DNA from: Spongiihabitans sp965206355 | GTDB lineage: Bacteria > Pseudomonadota > Gammaproteobacteria > Arenicellales > Poriferihabitantaceae | DNA length: 64,000 nucleotides | Assembly (NCBI GenBank): GCA_965206355.1 | Contig: OZ242212.1 | Coordinates: 2,232,001 to 2,296,000 of the forward strand | Reading direction: 5' to 3' | Shown: positions 28,165 through 37,288 of the stretch, piece by piece | Layout of the letters: each line of letters begins with the position of its first letter | How positions within the stretch are numbered: position 1 is the first letter of the stretch | The notes under the pieces: generated by a model | What the model was told of the DNA's origin: nothing | The model's input: the letters and a program-made list of their open reading frames with translations, nothing else | The model's database searches: none | Program-made: the position numbers and the translations under genes

Positions 28165-28316
28165 TGTTCGTCAATAATCCCCGTAATCCTTGCATCATTG
28201 CCAGAAGCACGACCTAGCCGCTAGCATCGTTGTTGGGATGGCGAAAGCAAAGTGCCACTGCCGAGATTCGGCGGGGGAGTTGCACGAGTGAGTTGCAATA
28301 ATGCAAAAGTCCGCCT

Positions 28317-29387
28317 CTATGTCTTAGGTTTAGTCGCGGTTTTAGCGGCGGCTTGCGTCGTTTCAAGTTCGGCCACGCGGTCTTTTACATCCGCTATTTG
28401 AATGGATTTCTTCTGCCGAATTATCGCCTCAATGGCATCCGCGACATCGGGATTCTCTTTCAGGAATGAACGTACATTATCACGACCCTGACCGATTCGA
28501 TCTGTCCCATAGCTATACCATGCCCCAGATTTCTCGACACATCCTAGCTCCACACCAAGATCAATAAGCTCACCATGCTTTGAAATCCCTTCGTTATAAA
28601 GAATATCAAATTCCGCTTGCTTGAATGGCGGTGCAACCTTGTTTTTCACCACTTTAACCCGCGTCTGATTACCTAATATTTCATCGCCCTTCTTGATAGC
28701 CCCGATTCTACGAATATCCAGACGCACCGAAGAATAGAATTTAAGTGCGTTACCACCAGTTGTCGTTTCCGGGTTGCCAAACATCACTCCGATCTTCATA
28801 CGAATCTGATTGATGAAGATGACCATGGTATTTGAGCGATTGATATTTGCCGTTAGCTTACGCAATGCCTGCGACATCAAACGCGCCTGCAAACCAACAT
28901 GATGGTCACCCATATCACCTTCAATTTCCGCTTTGGGAGTCAAAGCAGCTACCGAGTCCACCACCACCACATCCACTGCCGCAGAACGTACCAGCATATC
29001 AGCAATTTCCAGAGCCTGCTCGCCAGTATCCGGCTGGGAAACCAGCAAATCATCAATCCTGACCCCGAGTTTTTCAGCATAGGACGGATCCAGAGCATGT
29101 TCCGCATCAATAAACGCAGCGGTACCACCGAGTTTCTGCATTTCGGCAATGACCGACAGCGTTAAGGTCGTTTTGCCGGACGATTCTGGTCCGTAAATTT
29201 CTATGACCCGTCCCCGTGGCAACCCACCAACCCCTAATGCGATGTCCAGCCCCAGCGATCCCGTAGAGCAACTTTGCACATCCTGAGCAACATCGGCAGC
29301 ACCTAGTCGCATAACCGAACCCTTACCAAATTGTCGATCAATTTGACCCAACGCTGCGTCCAGCGCCTTACGTTTTTTTTCATCCAT
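28317..29387 (-). CDS. recA: Recombinase RecA
   Basis: RecA forms filaments on single-stranded DNA and drives homologous pairing. The Walker A motif G-P-E-S-S-G-K-T is at residues 66-73, Walker B V-V-V-V-D-S-V-A-A-L near 140, and the Q-A-L-R-K-L-T and I-F-I-N-Q-I-R-M-K-I-G segments follow. The length of 356 residues is normal. A clear ribosome site AGAAGG (29395-29400) precedes the ATG. In the 100 bases upstream I find no CTG on the coding strand, so no standard LexA box (CTG-N10-CAG) is present there. A different SOS operator cannot be excluded. Confidence 0.98.
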   Translation of the reverse strand: MDEKKRKALDAALGQIDRQFGKGSVMRLGAADVAQDVQSCSTGSLGLDIALGVGGLPRGRVIEIYGPESSGKTTLTLSVIAEMQKLGGTAAFIDAEHALDPSYAEKLGVRIDDLLVSQPDTGEQALEIADMLVRSAAVDVVVVDSVAALTPKAEIEGDMGDHHVGLQARLMSQALRKLTANINRSNTMVIFINQIRMKIGVMFGNPETTTGGNALKFYSSVRLDIRRIGAIKKGDEILGNQTRVKVVKNKVAPPFKQAEFDILYNEGISKHGELIDLGVELGCVEKSGAWYSYGTDRIGQGRDNVRSFLKENPDVADAIEAIIRQKKSIQIADVKDRVAELETTQAAAKTATKPKT

Positions 29388-29654
29388 TTTATTTCCTTCT
29401 CTCGTGTTAATTTAGATTTAATTTAATCTGCGTTTGCCTGATACACAAACCGCTACTAAAATTATCCCACATCACGGGGTTTTGAACCATACTTTTCTTT
29501 GGCCCTCGCCATACCTTCCATTAAAAAACCGTTGCCGTTATCGGCATCAAAATCAGCCGACAAAACGACATTGATAATCGTATTATAACGCAGTACAGTA
29601 CGCGACCTGTTTTAATTGATCTGTCTGCAATCCATAATCATAATAAAGAAACCC

Positions 29655-30491
29655 ATGCCACGAAAACCACCCAAACACAAATCAAGCCACAAGTCAAACA
29701 ACATCGCCAGCTCGGCAGATCGCCATGCGCTTTATGAAATTGCGGTGCAAGCCGTTGAGGCGGAAATTGATTTCGTTGATGAGACCTTTACCCATATCCG
29801 CGGGCGACAGGCTACTTTTCTGCGCGAGGATTTTTGCGGTACAGCGAACAGCAGTTGTGAGTGGATTAAACGACGACCGCACAATCGTGCTTTAGCACTG
29901 GATTTAAGCAGCGAAGTATTGGATTGGGGCATGGCAAATAATGTTCATAAACTGAGCCAACAACAGCAACAACATATTGAATTACGCAATGCAGATGTTC
30001 TGCACTATGAGGGCGAACAGGCAGACATTATTATTGCAATGAATTTCAGTTATCAGCTTTTCAAGACCCGTGACGAGCTTCGCCGTTATTTCACTCAGGT
30101 GCGTGATGGCTTGAATACAGAGGGTATTTTATTCATAGATGCCTATGGTGGTCACGATTCCTGGCGTAAAATCAAGGAAGAAACCAAACTGGAAGACTTT
30201 ACCTATTATTGGGATCAGGCGAAATTCGATCCCATCACCGCTAATATGACTTGTCATATTCATTTCAAGTTCAAGGACGGTTCGCAAATGAACAAAGCCT
30301 TCACCTACGACTGGCGCATGTGGACACTGCCAGAGCTTCAGGAAATTCTTGCTGAAGCCGGATTTAGCCGGGTTGCAGTATATTGGGAAGGCACCGATGA
30401 GGACAGCGGCGAAGGCGATGGTATTTATTCTGCTTGTCAACACGGCGAAGATGATCCGGCATGGATTGTTTATCTGACAGCAGAAAAGTAA
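29655..30491 (+). CDS. Class I SAM-dependent methyltransferase
   Basis: The protein looks like a Rossmann-fold methyltransferase of about 278 residues with unknown substrate. The glycine-rich motif I region is E-D-F-C-G-T-A near residue 56, the acidic motif II is A-L-A-L-D-L-S near 78, and motif IV is I-I-I-A-M-N-F-S-Y near 120. A Lys/Ser-rich tail occupies residues 1-15. I chose ATG 29655 because the preceding in-frame residues are hydrophobic and unlike the family. It stands alone between recA and a decayed IclR-type gene. Confidence 0.75.
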   Translation: MPRKPPKHKSSHKSNNIASSADRHALYEIAVQAVEAEIDFVDETFTHIRGRQATFLREDFCGTANSSCEWIKRRPHNRALALDLSSEVLDWGMANNVHKLSQQQQQHIELRNADVLHYEGEQADIIIAMNFSYQLFKTRDELRRYFTQVRDGLNTEGILFIDAYGGHDSWRKIKEETKLEDFTYYWDQAKFDPITANMTCHIHFKFKDGSQMNKAFTYDWRMWTLPELQEILAEAGFSRVAVYWEGTDEDSGEGDGIYSACQHGEDDPAWIVYLTAEK

Positions 30492-30494
30492 ACG

Positions 30495-31270
30495 CTAAAA
30501 TCGGCGTTGATTGGGGCAACTGACTACCATCACCGCCCGACCGTGCGGATCAAACACCGGATAAGCGAGATTGCTAACACCCCCTCCTGTGGTATCCGAG
30601 GGCATAATGTCAAAGCCTTGTTCACGAATACGTTGCAAGTGAGCAAAAAAGGCAACACGATCGATTCCTGGTTCACCCATCGCCAGCTTATGACGCTCCA
30701 ATATAGTGAGACCTTTGCACGGAAGATGATTTCGCTTTCAGGCCAGGCAAAAACGCACAGAATGAGGGAGTTTATGCTTATAAATGACCGAGTGAGTACG
30801 ATTTTACCAACAGTAGGCGCTTTTAGGCGACGTAGCATGCAGGTGAAATGGCTTTCGTGCAAAGGTCTCATAGTTTGGGTTTCGGCTGGCGAGCGGAATG
30901 CCGCTAACACGCGCCCAGTGCCAGTATTGCCAAGCCCAACGATAGAGCCAACTCGCACAAGCCCAATTTCCGGGAGATTCCACCGAGGTGATAATGATAA
31001 TATCACCATTATTCTCCATCCCCAAATGACAGAATTACCACGCTTTTTTGTAGTCGCTCGCATCAACGGCAATGCCACATCAATCAGGCGACCAATCGGT
31101 GGATGGCGCTGCGACAGCGAAAACATACGCAGACTCATCGCGTAGCGATCATTCGCCGTTGATCAGCCAGCAACTCAATAATATCCAGCCCTTTTTCCAG
31201 GGCTGGTGTGCGATACCGATCCGCATTTTCGTTTGCAGACGAGATGAAGTCAACCGGGATAATTAACCAC
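30495..31270 (-). pseudogene. IclR-family transcriptional regulator, multiply broken
   Basis: Pieces in several frames align to the IclR family in order. R-T-P-A-L-E-K-G-L-D-I-I-E-L-L near 31200 is the start of the winged helix. Then comes R-M-F-S-L-S-Q-R-H-P-P-I near 31120, followed by I-I-I-T-S-V-E-S-P-G and R-V-G-S-I-V-G-L-G-N-T near 30960. The last pieces are G-F-D-I-M-P-S-D-T and Y-P-V-F-D-P-H-G-R-A-V near 30570. About 50 residues of the DNA-binding domain are deleted at 31140, at least two frameshifts occur in the effector domain, and a MITE cuts the gene at 30708-30869. No start codon remains. It cannot make a regulator. Confidence 0.85.
30708..30869 (+). mobile_element. MITE copy 5, 162-bp class, inside the IclR pseudogene
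   Basis: This full forward copy is flanked by ATAGT on both sides. With its 5-bp duplication it adds 167 bases, which shifts the frame of the interrupted gene. Confidence 0.94.
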
Positions 31271-31479
31271 AGCGGCTTAAAATACTCTCTGACAATTTTT
31301 GCCGGAGGATTGTCAGCACGGTTAAGGCAAACTACCTTCTTGATTCGGGAAAGACCCAAACACGATGTGGTCAAGCTACTTTCAAATTGATGATTAGGAT
31401 TAGACAATTTCACCGATAATACATACAATACTGCCTTATCAAATCACGTTGTTAAACTGAATGTTGGAGCTTATCAAAT

Positions 31480-31803
31480 ATGACTTATGTGGTAGTCGAA
31501 TCGTGCATTCGCTGTAAACTGACCGACTGTGTTGAGGTATGCCCAGTTGATTGTTTCCATGAGGGCGCTAACTTTCTGGTCATTGATCCGGAAGAGTGTA
31601 TTGATTGCAGTTTGTGCGAACCGGAATGTCCGGTCAATGCCATTTATTCGGAAGATGAGGTTCCGGAAAATCAAAAGCATTTTCTGCAACTAAACGCCGA
31701 GTTAAGTGAAACCTGGCCAGTCATTACTGAAATGAAATCGCCTCCGGATGATTGGGAGGAATGGAGTAAGGTTAAGGATAAATTGCAACATCTGCAACGC
31801 TGA
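31480..31803 (+). CDS. fdxA: Seven-iron ferredoxin FdxA
   Basis: This is a soluble low-potential electron carrier holding a [3Fe-4S] and a [4Fe-4S] cluster, like Azotobacter ferredoxin I. The ligands fit exactly: Cys9, Cys17 and Cys50 for the 3Fe cluster, and Cys21, Cys40, Cys43 and Cys46 for the 4Fe cluster. The 107-residue length includes the usual C-terminal extension ending in a Trp-rich D-D-W-E-E-W segment. A ribosome site (TTGGAGC) lies about 9 bases before the ATG. pepN follows in the same direction after 63 bases. Confidence 0.95.
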   Translation: MTYVVVESCIRCKLTDCVEVCPVDCFHEGANFLVIDPEECIDCSLCEPECPVNAIYSEDEVPENQKHFLQLNAELSETWPVITEMKSPPDDWEEWSKVKDKLQHLQR

Positions 31804-31866
31804 CCGACAACCTTTTTTCAGCCACTGCCCTTCATTAGCTATCCGTGTTACTGCCGGCTCGAATAT

Positions 31867-34533
31867 ATGAAATTTGAAACACCGACTACAATATATCTGA
31901 AAGATTATCGGCAACCCGATTTTGTCATTACCCATTCTGATCTTGATATAACACTGGGTTTTGAAAGCACTGTCGTACACGGGCATCACCAAGTGCTACG
32001 AAAAAATGCGCAGGCGAATCATCTGCAATTGCACTGCGAGTTAATGACTGTGCAATCTGTTGCCGTGAATAACAACCCGCTCGAATCCACACAATTCCGT
32101 CAAACAGATCAGTATTTAATCCTCTTTGATGTACCGGAATCTTTTACAGTGGATATCGTCAACACCATTGACCCATCAAAAAATACGGCATTAAGTGGAC
32201 TTTATCAGTCAGCTGATATGCTGTGCAGTCAGTGTGAGGCAGAAGGTTATCGGCGCATTAGCCCGGCTATTGATCGACCGGATAATCTGACCATTTACAC
32301 GGTCAAGCTGAATGCCGACAAAGCCACTTTTCCCGTGTTGCTGTGTAACGGTAACTTAATTGAAAGCGGTGCGGTTGAAAATGAGGCATTCGAAAACGCT
32401 GAGGGCAAAGAATTTCACTATACGATCTGGCACGATCCTTTCCCCAAACCTACCTATTTATTCGCCATTGTTGCCGGAAAATTAAGCTGTCTTGAAGAGC
32501 ATTTTCAAACTATGAACGGACGTATTGTCAGCCTGAAGTTCTATGCCCGCAATCGCGACATTGAAAAATGCGGACATGCTATGGCATCGTTGAAACAGGC
32601 TATGCGCTGGGATGAGCAGGTTTATGGCAGAGAATATGACCTTGATCTGTTTAATGTTGTCGCAGTCGATGACTTCAATATGGGGGCAATGGAAAACAAG
32701 AGTCTGAACGTCTTTAATACCCGCTACATATTAGCCGATGCTAAGATGGCAACCGATAATGATTTTCATAATGTTGAAAGCGTTATCGGGCATGAATACT
32801 TTCACAACTGGTCGGGCAATCGCGTAACCTGTCGCGACTGGTTTCAGTTGACTCTGAAAGAGGGCTTTACCGTATTTCGCGATCAGGAATTCAGTGCTGA
32901 TATGGACTGTCGCGGGGTCAAGCGTATTGATGATGTCAATGCGCTTCGCGCCCATCAGTTCAAGGAAGACGCCAGTCCGATGGCGCATTCGGTTCGCCCG
33001 GACTCTTATCAGGAAATCAATAATTTATACACCGATACCGTCTATAACAAAGGTGCCGAAGTGGTGCGTATGTTGCATACTATTCTCGGTTCCGTCTTAT
33101 TTCGTCAGGCAACAGATTTTTATTTTGAAAAATACGATGGTCGGGCAGTTACCACCGATGATTTTGTCGGTGCGATGGAAACTCTAAGTGGTCGAGATCT
33201 AACCCAATTCAAGAACTGGTATTATCAGGCAGGCACTCCTCAACTGGAAATCGACACCGATTTTGACCGTGTACAAGCATGTTATCGAATCACAATGCGT
33301 CAAACCTGTGCGGCGACACCCGGACAAAAATCGAAACAACCTTTTGTTATTCCTGTTAGAGCGGCTTTATTCAGTCATAGCGGTGAAAAACTGTTATTGA
33401 ATGATGAAGCTAATGAACTGACTTTGATTCTCGACAAACCGGAGCAAACCTATCACATTGGCATTAACGCGGACATTCACAGCCGCCCCATACCCTCCCT
33501 GCTCAGGGGATTCAGCGCACCGGTTGAGATGAATGTGGCACTTAGCGATGAAAATTTGGCAACCCTTTTAATCCACGATGACGATCCGTTTAACCGTTGG
33601 GAGGCAGCGCAGAAACTATTTCTAAAACAGCTTCTTGACGATATTGCTCATATCCAGCAAGGGCAGCATAGTCGTGAAAATATGCGCCTTGCTCAGATAT
33701 TTAGTGCCATGCTAACCGAGAACCCAGATGACCGCGCCACCCTCGCCACACTGCTGACATTACCGAGCCATGCCTATATTAGCGAGCAGATCTCGCCGAT
33801 TGACCCCATAGCGGTTGAATTATCAATACGACAACTAAAAATTCATTTGGCAACATCCGCCAAAGATAAGCTACTGGATTGTTACCATCAATGCCAGTCT
33901 GTCAATAAAGGACAGCCCAATTCTGAAGAAATGGCAGCGCGTAGTCTGCGCGATACCTGTCTGGATTATCTGAATGCGTCGGACGATGATGACGCACGCT
34001 TACTGTGCCTGGATCAACTGCAACATTCTCGTTGTATGACCGATTCGGCATCCGCAATCAACTTTATCGCCAAGTCATTTCGCAACGATAAACAACAGCT
34101 TCTTGATGAGTTTGCCGAGCGCTGGAAGGCGGAGCCACTGGTATTGGATAAATGGTTGCGTGCGCAAGCCACCTTCGCTGATCGCTCTACTTTAGCCACG
34201 GTGGAAAAATTAACCGAACATTCAGGATTTGATTTTACCAACCCCAACAAAGTCTATGCCCTGATTCTCGGCTTTACCCACGGTAATCCATTTTGTTTCC
34301 ACGCTATTGATGGCTCTGGTTATCAATTCATCACGCACTGGATCAAAAAACTGGATCCGATAAACCCGCAGGTTTCTGCACGATTGGTCTCTGCCCTCAA
34401 TAACTGGCGTGAATATACACCAGAGATTAAAACAAAAATGAAAAAAACACTGAGCGACATTGCAGCGTTTCCAAACCTGTCAAGCGATGTCCGTGAAATT
34501 GTCGGCAAGAACCTGATGAGCGTTGAGCATTGA
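31867..34533 (+). CDS. pepN: Aminopeptidase N (M1 family)
   Basis: PepN is a broad-specificity cytoplasmic zinc aminopeptidase of late protein turnover. The exopeptidase motif G-A-M-E-N is at residues 273-277 and the zinc site H-E-Y-F-H at 309-313, followed by the third ligand in the usual K-E-G-F-T-V-F-R region. The 888-residue length and four-domain layout match E. coli PepN. A MITE follows 38 bases after the stop, between pepN and convergent waaA. Confidence 0.96.
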   Translation: MKFETPTTIYLKDYRQPDFVITHSDLDITLGFESTVVHGHHQVLRKNAQANHLQLHCELMTVQSVAVNNNPLESTQFRQTDQYLILFDVPESFTVDIVNTIDPSKNTALSGLYQSADMLCSQCEAEGYRRISPAIDRPDNLTIYTVKLNADKATFPVLLCNGNLIESGAVENEAFENAEGKEFHYTIWHDPFPKPTYLFAIVAGKLSCLEEHFQTMNGRIVSLKFYARNRDIEKCGHAMASLKQAMRWDEQVYGREYDLDLFNVVAVDDFNMGAMENKSLNVFNTRYILADAKMATDNDFHNVESVIGHEYFHNWSGNRVTCRDWFQLTLKEGFTVFRDQEFSADMDCRGVKRIDDVNALRAHQFKEDASPMAHSVRPDSYQEINNLYTDTVYNKGAEVVRMLHTILGSVLFRQATDFYFEKYDGRAVTTDDFVGAMETLSGRDLTQFKNWYYQAGTPQLEIDTDFDRVQACYRITMRQTCAATPGQKSKQPFVIPVRAALFSHSGEKLLLNDEANELTLILDKPEQTYHIGINADIHSRPIPSLLRGFSAPVEMNVALSDENLATLLIHDDDPFNRWEAAQKLFLKQLLDDIAHIQQGQHSRENMRLAQIFSAMLTENPDDRATLATLLTLPSHAYISEQISPIDPIAVELSIRQLKIHLATSAKDKLLDCYHQCQSVNKGQPNSEEMAARSLRDTCLDYLNASDDDDARLLCLDQLQHSRCMTDSASAINFIAKSFRNDKQQLLDEFAERWKAEPLVLDKWLRAQATFADRSTLATVEKLTEHSGFDFTNPNKVYALILGFTHGNPFCFHAIDGSGYQFITHWIKKLDPINPQVSARLVSALNNWREYTPEIKTKMKKTLSDIAAFPNLSSDVREIVGKNLMSVEH

Positions 34534-34571
34534 AAGAGCCGCTTATTGTGGCAGTGGCGGGGTTATTGAAC

Positions 34572-34710
34572 GAGACCTTTGCACGGAAGATGATTTCGCT
34601 TTTAGGCCAGGCAAAAACGCACGGAATGAGGGAGTTTATGCTTATAAATGACCGATTGAGTACGATTTTAACGCAGCATGGAGGTGAAATGGCTTTCGTG
34701 CAAAGGTCTC
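34572..34710 (+). mobile_element. MITE copy 6, 139-bp class, encodes the WaaA C-terminus
   Basis: This full forward copy is flanked by TGAAC on both sides. On the minus strand the waaA reading frame runs into it and stops there. The copy contains GGAGGTG before the internal ATG. Confidence 0.95.
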
Positions 34711-36014
34711 TGAACATCAGTCAAAATCTTGTCCACCATGACGCCTATTTTTTCTAATGCCCCCTTGTTTTCCTTGATAAGCTCTCGACCCGCTAAGCCA
34801 TATTGGTCGCGCATTAGCGGATCATTAAGTAATTTGACAACCACATCACACAGCTCATCGCTGTTCATAACCTGAATTCCTGCCCCTTTGGATAATATCA
34901 GCTCAGAAATTTCCTGAAAATTGAAGGTATGAGGCCCAAAAATAACCGCCACCCCAGCAGCACATGCCTCCAGTAAATTATGTCCACCGGTCGGCACCAG
35001 ACTGCCGCCGATAAACGCAATATCAGCAGCGGCAATGAGTAACGTCAACTCGCCCATAGTATCAGCCACATAGATGTCCGTATCTGTTGAAATGGCAGTA
35101 TCAGATTGTGAGCGTAATACCGTGTTGCAGTGATAACGCATAGCTAACTTAAACACGGTAGAGAATCGTTCCGGATGACGCGGAACTAATACCAGTAGTA
35201 AATTTTCAATTTCTTTTCTGGCTTTTAGGTATGCCTCAATGATTTGAGACTCCTCACCTTCATGAGTACTACCTGCCACCCAGAGCGGACGTTGCCATCC
35301 CAGATCACGCCGGACAGACTGCGCCGCCTCGCCGATGCTGGCAGGCAATCCCATTTCAAATTTGATATTCCCAGTTACGGATACCGCATCCGCATTTGCA
35401 CCAATATCAATCAAGCGATCAGCATCCGCTCTGGCTTGAACCGCAAATTGCTTGACTTTTTTTAATGTGGGCGCAAATAGTTTTCTAAAGCGTAAGTATG
35501 CCCTATGGGATTTTGGAGACAGTCTGACATTGCTATAAATCATTGGAATCTGTCGGTTGTCGCATTCATCAATCAAATTCGGCCAGATTTCTGTCTCCAT
35601 CACTATCGCCAACTGCGGTCGCAACGCATTCAAAAATCGCTTGACTGACCCGGGATAATCATAGGGCAAATAACAATGCCTCACACTGTCTCCAAATACG
35701 CTTAGCACACGATTTGATCCGGTCGGGGTCATGGTGGTAATAGTAATGGCTTTGTCCGGAAAACGCACCAGCAAGTTTTTAACCAACGGTATTGTGGCAT
35801 TAACCTCGCCGACCGATACGGCGTGTATCCAGATTCCATCCAATCCGCACTCGTCTTGAGGCGAATTATTGGCAAGGTAAGGTAAGCGCAGATTAAAGCC
35901 AAAGCGTTGCGGTATTTTGGACAGATATTTTCGGTTGCGAGCAGCCCGACATAGCAACCGTACCAGCAGCACGGGTAAAATCAGATAAAGAATAATTCGA
36001 TAAAGTGTCAGCAT
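34668..36014 (-). CDS. waaA: Kdo transferase WaaA with a MITE-encoded tail
   Basis: WaaA adds Kdo residues to lipid IVA at the inner membrane. The N-terminal hydrophobic anchor (residues 1-20), I-H-A-V-S-V-G-E near 54 and the GT-B C-terminal P-T-G-G-H-N-L-L-E-A near 325 are seen. The protein has 448 residues, some 20 more than E. coli WaaA. The last 13 residues (R-P-L-H-E-S-H-F-T-S-M-L-R) and the stop codon lie inside MITE copy 6, so the original end was replaced. Copy 7 sits 9 bases before the start codon, so the gene is bracketed by two copies in the same orientation. Confidence 0.93.
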   Translation of the reverse strand: MLTLYRIILYLILPVLLVRLLCRAARNRKYLSKIPQRFGFNLRLPYLANNSPQDECGLDGIWIHAVSVGEVNATIPLVKNLLVRFPDKAITITTMTPTGSNRVLSVFGDSVRHCYLPYDYPGSVKRFLNALRPQLAIVMETEIWPNLIDECDNRQIPMIYSNVRLSPKSHRAYLRFRKLFAPTLKKVKQFAVQARADADRLIDIGANADAVSVTGNIKFEMGLPASIGEAAQSVRRDLGWQRPLWVAGSTHEGEESQIIEAYLKARKEIENLLLVLVPRHPERFSTVFKLAMRYHCNTVLRSQSDTAISTDTDIYVADTMGELTLLIAAADIAFIGGSLVPTGGHNLLEACAAGVAVIFGPHTFNFQEISELILSKGAGIQVMNSDELCDVVVKLLNDPLMRDQYGLAGRELIKENKGALEKIGVMVDKILTDVQRPLHESHFTSMLR

Positions 36015-36023
36015 CAGCTATAT

Positions 36024-36162
36024 GAGACCTTTGCACGGAAGATGATTTCGCTTTCAGGCCAGGCAAAAACGCACGGAATGAGGGAGTTTATGCTTATAAA
36101 TGACCGATTGAGTACGTTTTTAACGCAGCATGCAGGTGAAATGGCTTTCGTGCAAAGGTCTC
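36024..36162 (+). mobile_element. MITE copy 7, 139-bp class, just upstream of waaA
   Basis: This full forward copy is flanked by TATAT on both sides. Its end lies 9 bases before the waaA ATG, so any former waaA ribosome site further upstream has been displaced. The end sequence AAAGG is 13 bases from the ATG, rather far for good initiation. Confidence 0.94.
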
Positions 36163-36341
36163 TATATCTTGATGTTGCACGCCGCATACTCTAATAAAAC
36201 CTGCAATATGTTTTTGAGCTCAATTCACTACTTCCACTACGGGTCAGATTGTCTGTGCTGGAATAACCTCCACCCCCAACCCCTCTTCGTAGGGGAATGA
36301 AGGAGCAGTGTCATCGCCTGATGTTGTTGGTTATGTTTCGC

Positions 36342-37283
36342 TTAGTGGCCAATCCAGTCTCTGGGCTGGAGATAGTAGCGAATCAGCTTCTCGGCTTCGC
36401 TACCGGGTTGCGGTTGCCAGTTATAGCGCCACTCCACTGCTGGTGGCAGAGACATCAATATGGATTCTGTCCGTCCCAACGATTGTAAGCCAAAGATCGT
36501 GCCGCGGTCATAAATCAGGTTAAATTCCGCATAGCGACCGCGACGATAACATTGATAACGTCTATCACACTCGTTGTACTGTTGATGTCTACGCTTTTCA
36601 ACTATCGGTACATAGGCATCAATAAAACTGTTGCCGATACTGCGCATAAAAGCGAAACAATTGGTAAAACCGAGTTCGTTGAAATCATCAAAAAATAATC
36701 CACCGATGCCGCGCTGTTCATTTCGGTGTTTTATGAAAAAATACTGGTCGCATTGCGCCTTAAATCGGGTATAAAAATCGGCATCAAATTTATCGCAAGC
36801 CGATTTCGCTGTCCGATGCCAGTGTTTGCAATCCTCTTCAAAGCCATAATATGGCGTTAAATCATACCCCCCTCCAAACCACCAGAGTGGATGACTCGAT
36901 TCGGGATTGGCAATAAAAAAACGCACATTCATGTGTGCGGTCGGCACAAACGGATTGAGCGGGTGCATCACCACAGACACGCCAGTAGCCTCAAAAGGCT
37001 TGTCGGCGATATGGCTTCTGGATGCAGTCGCCATATCCGGCAGATTATGCCCTTTGATGTGAGAGAAATTGACTCCACCTTTTTCAAATATCTGACCATT
37101 TTCAACCACTCGGGTAATACCACCACCACCCGTTTGATGCGTCCACTGCTCCTCACGCCAAGGTGATTGCGAATCAAGTGCCTGAAATTTATCACTGCAT
37201 TGAACTTGTAATTGCCTTAAAAAGGCTATCACCTGATCAATGTCAACCGTTTCACTCCCTTCCCTGCTACCCTGCGTATTCAT
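36342..37283 (-). CDS. hemF: Oxygen-dependent coproporphyrinogen III oxidase HemF
   Basis: HemF decarboxylates coproporphyrinogen III to protoporphyrinogen IX using oxygen, in heme synthesis. The conserved W-W-F-G-G-G-Y-D-L-T-P-Y-Y-G lies near residue 133 and H-M-N-V-R-F-F near 118. The protein is 313 residues, the family length. It starts 5 bases after tsaC ends, in a purE-tsaC-hemF arrangement. Using HemF implies growth with oxygen; hemN is not in the window. Confidence 0.96.
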   Translation of the reverse strand: MNTQGSREGSETVDIDQVIAFLRQLQVQCSDKFQALDSQSPWREEQWTHQTGGGGITRVVENGQIFEKGGVNFSHIKGHNLPDMATASRSHIADKPFEATGVSVVMHPLNPFVPTAHMNVRFFIANPESSHPLWWFGGGYDLTPYYGFEEDCKHWHRTAKSACDKFDADFYTRFKAQCDQYFFIKHRNEQRGIGGLFFDDFNELGFTNCFAFMRSIGNSFIDAYVPIVEKRRHQQYNECDRRYQCYRRGRYAEFNLIYDRGTIFGLQSLGRTESILMSLPPAVEWRYNWQPQPGSEAEKLIRYYLQPRDWIGH

Positions 37284-37288
37284 AACAG

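Noticed and set aside
30507..31145. 212-codon plus-strand open frame
   Set aside because: It is antisense to the IclR pseudogene and passes through a MITE; it has no family features.
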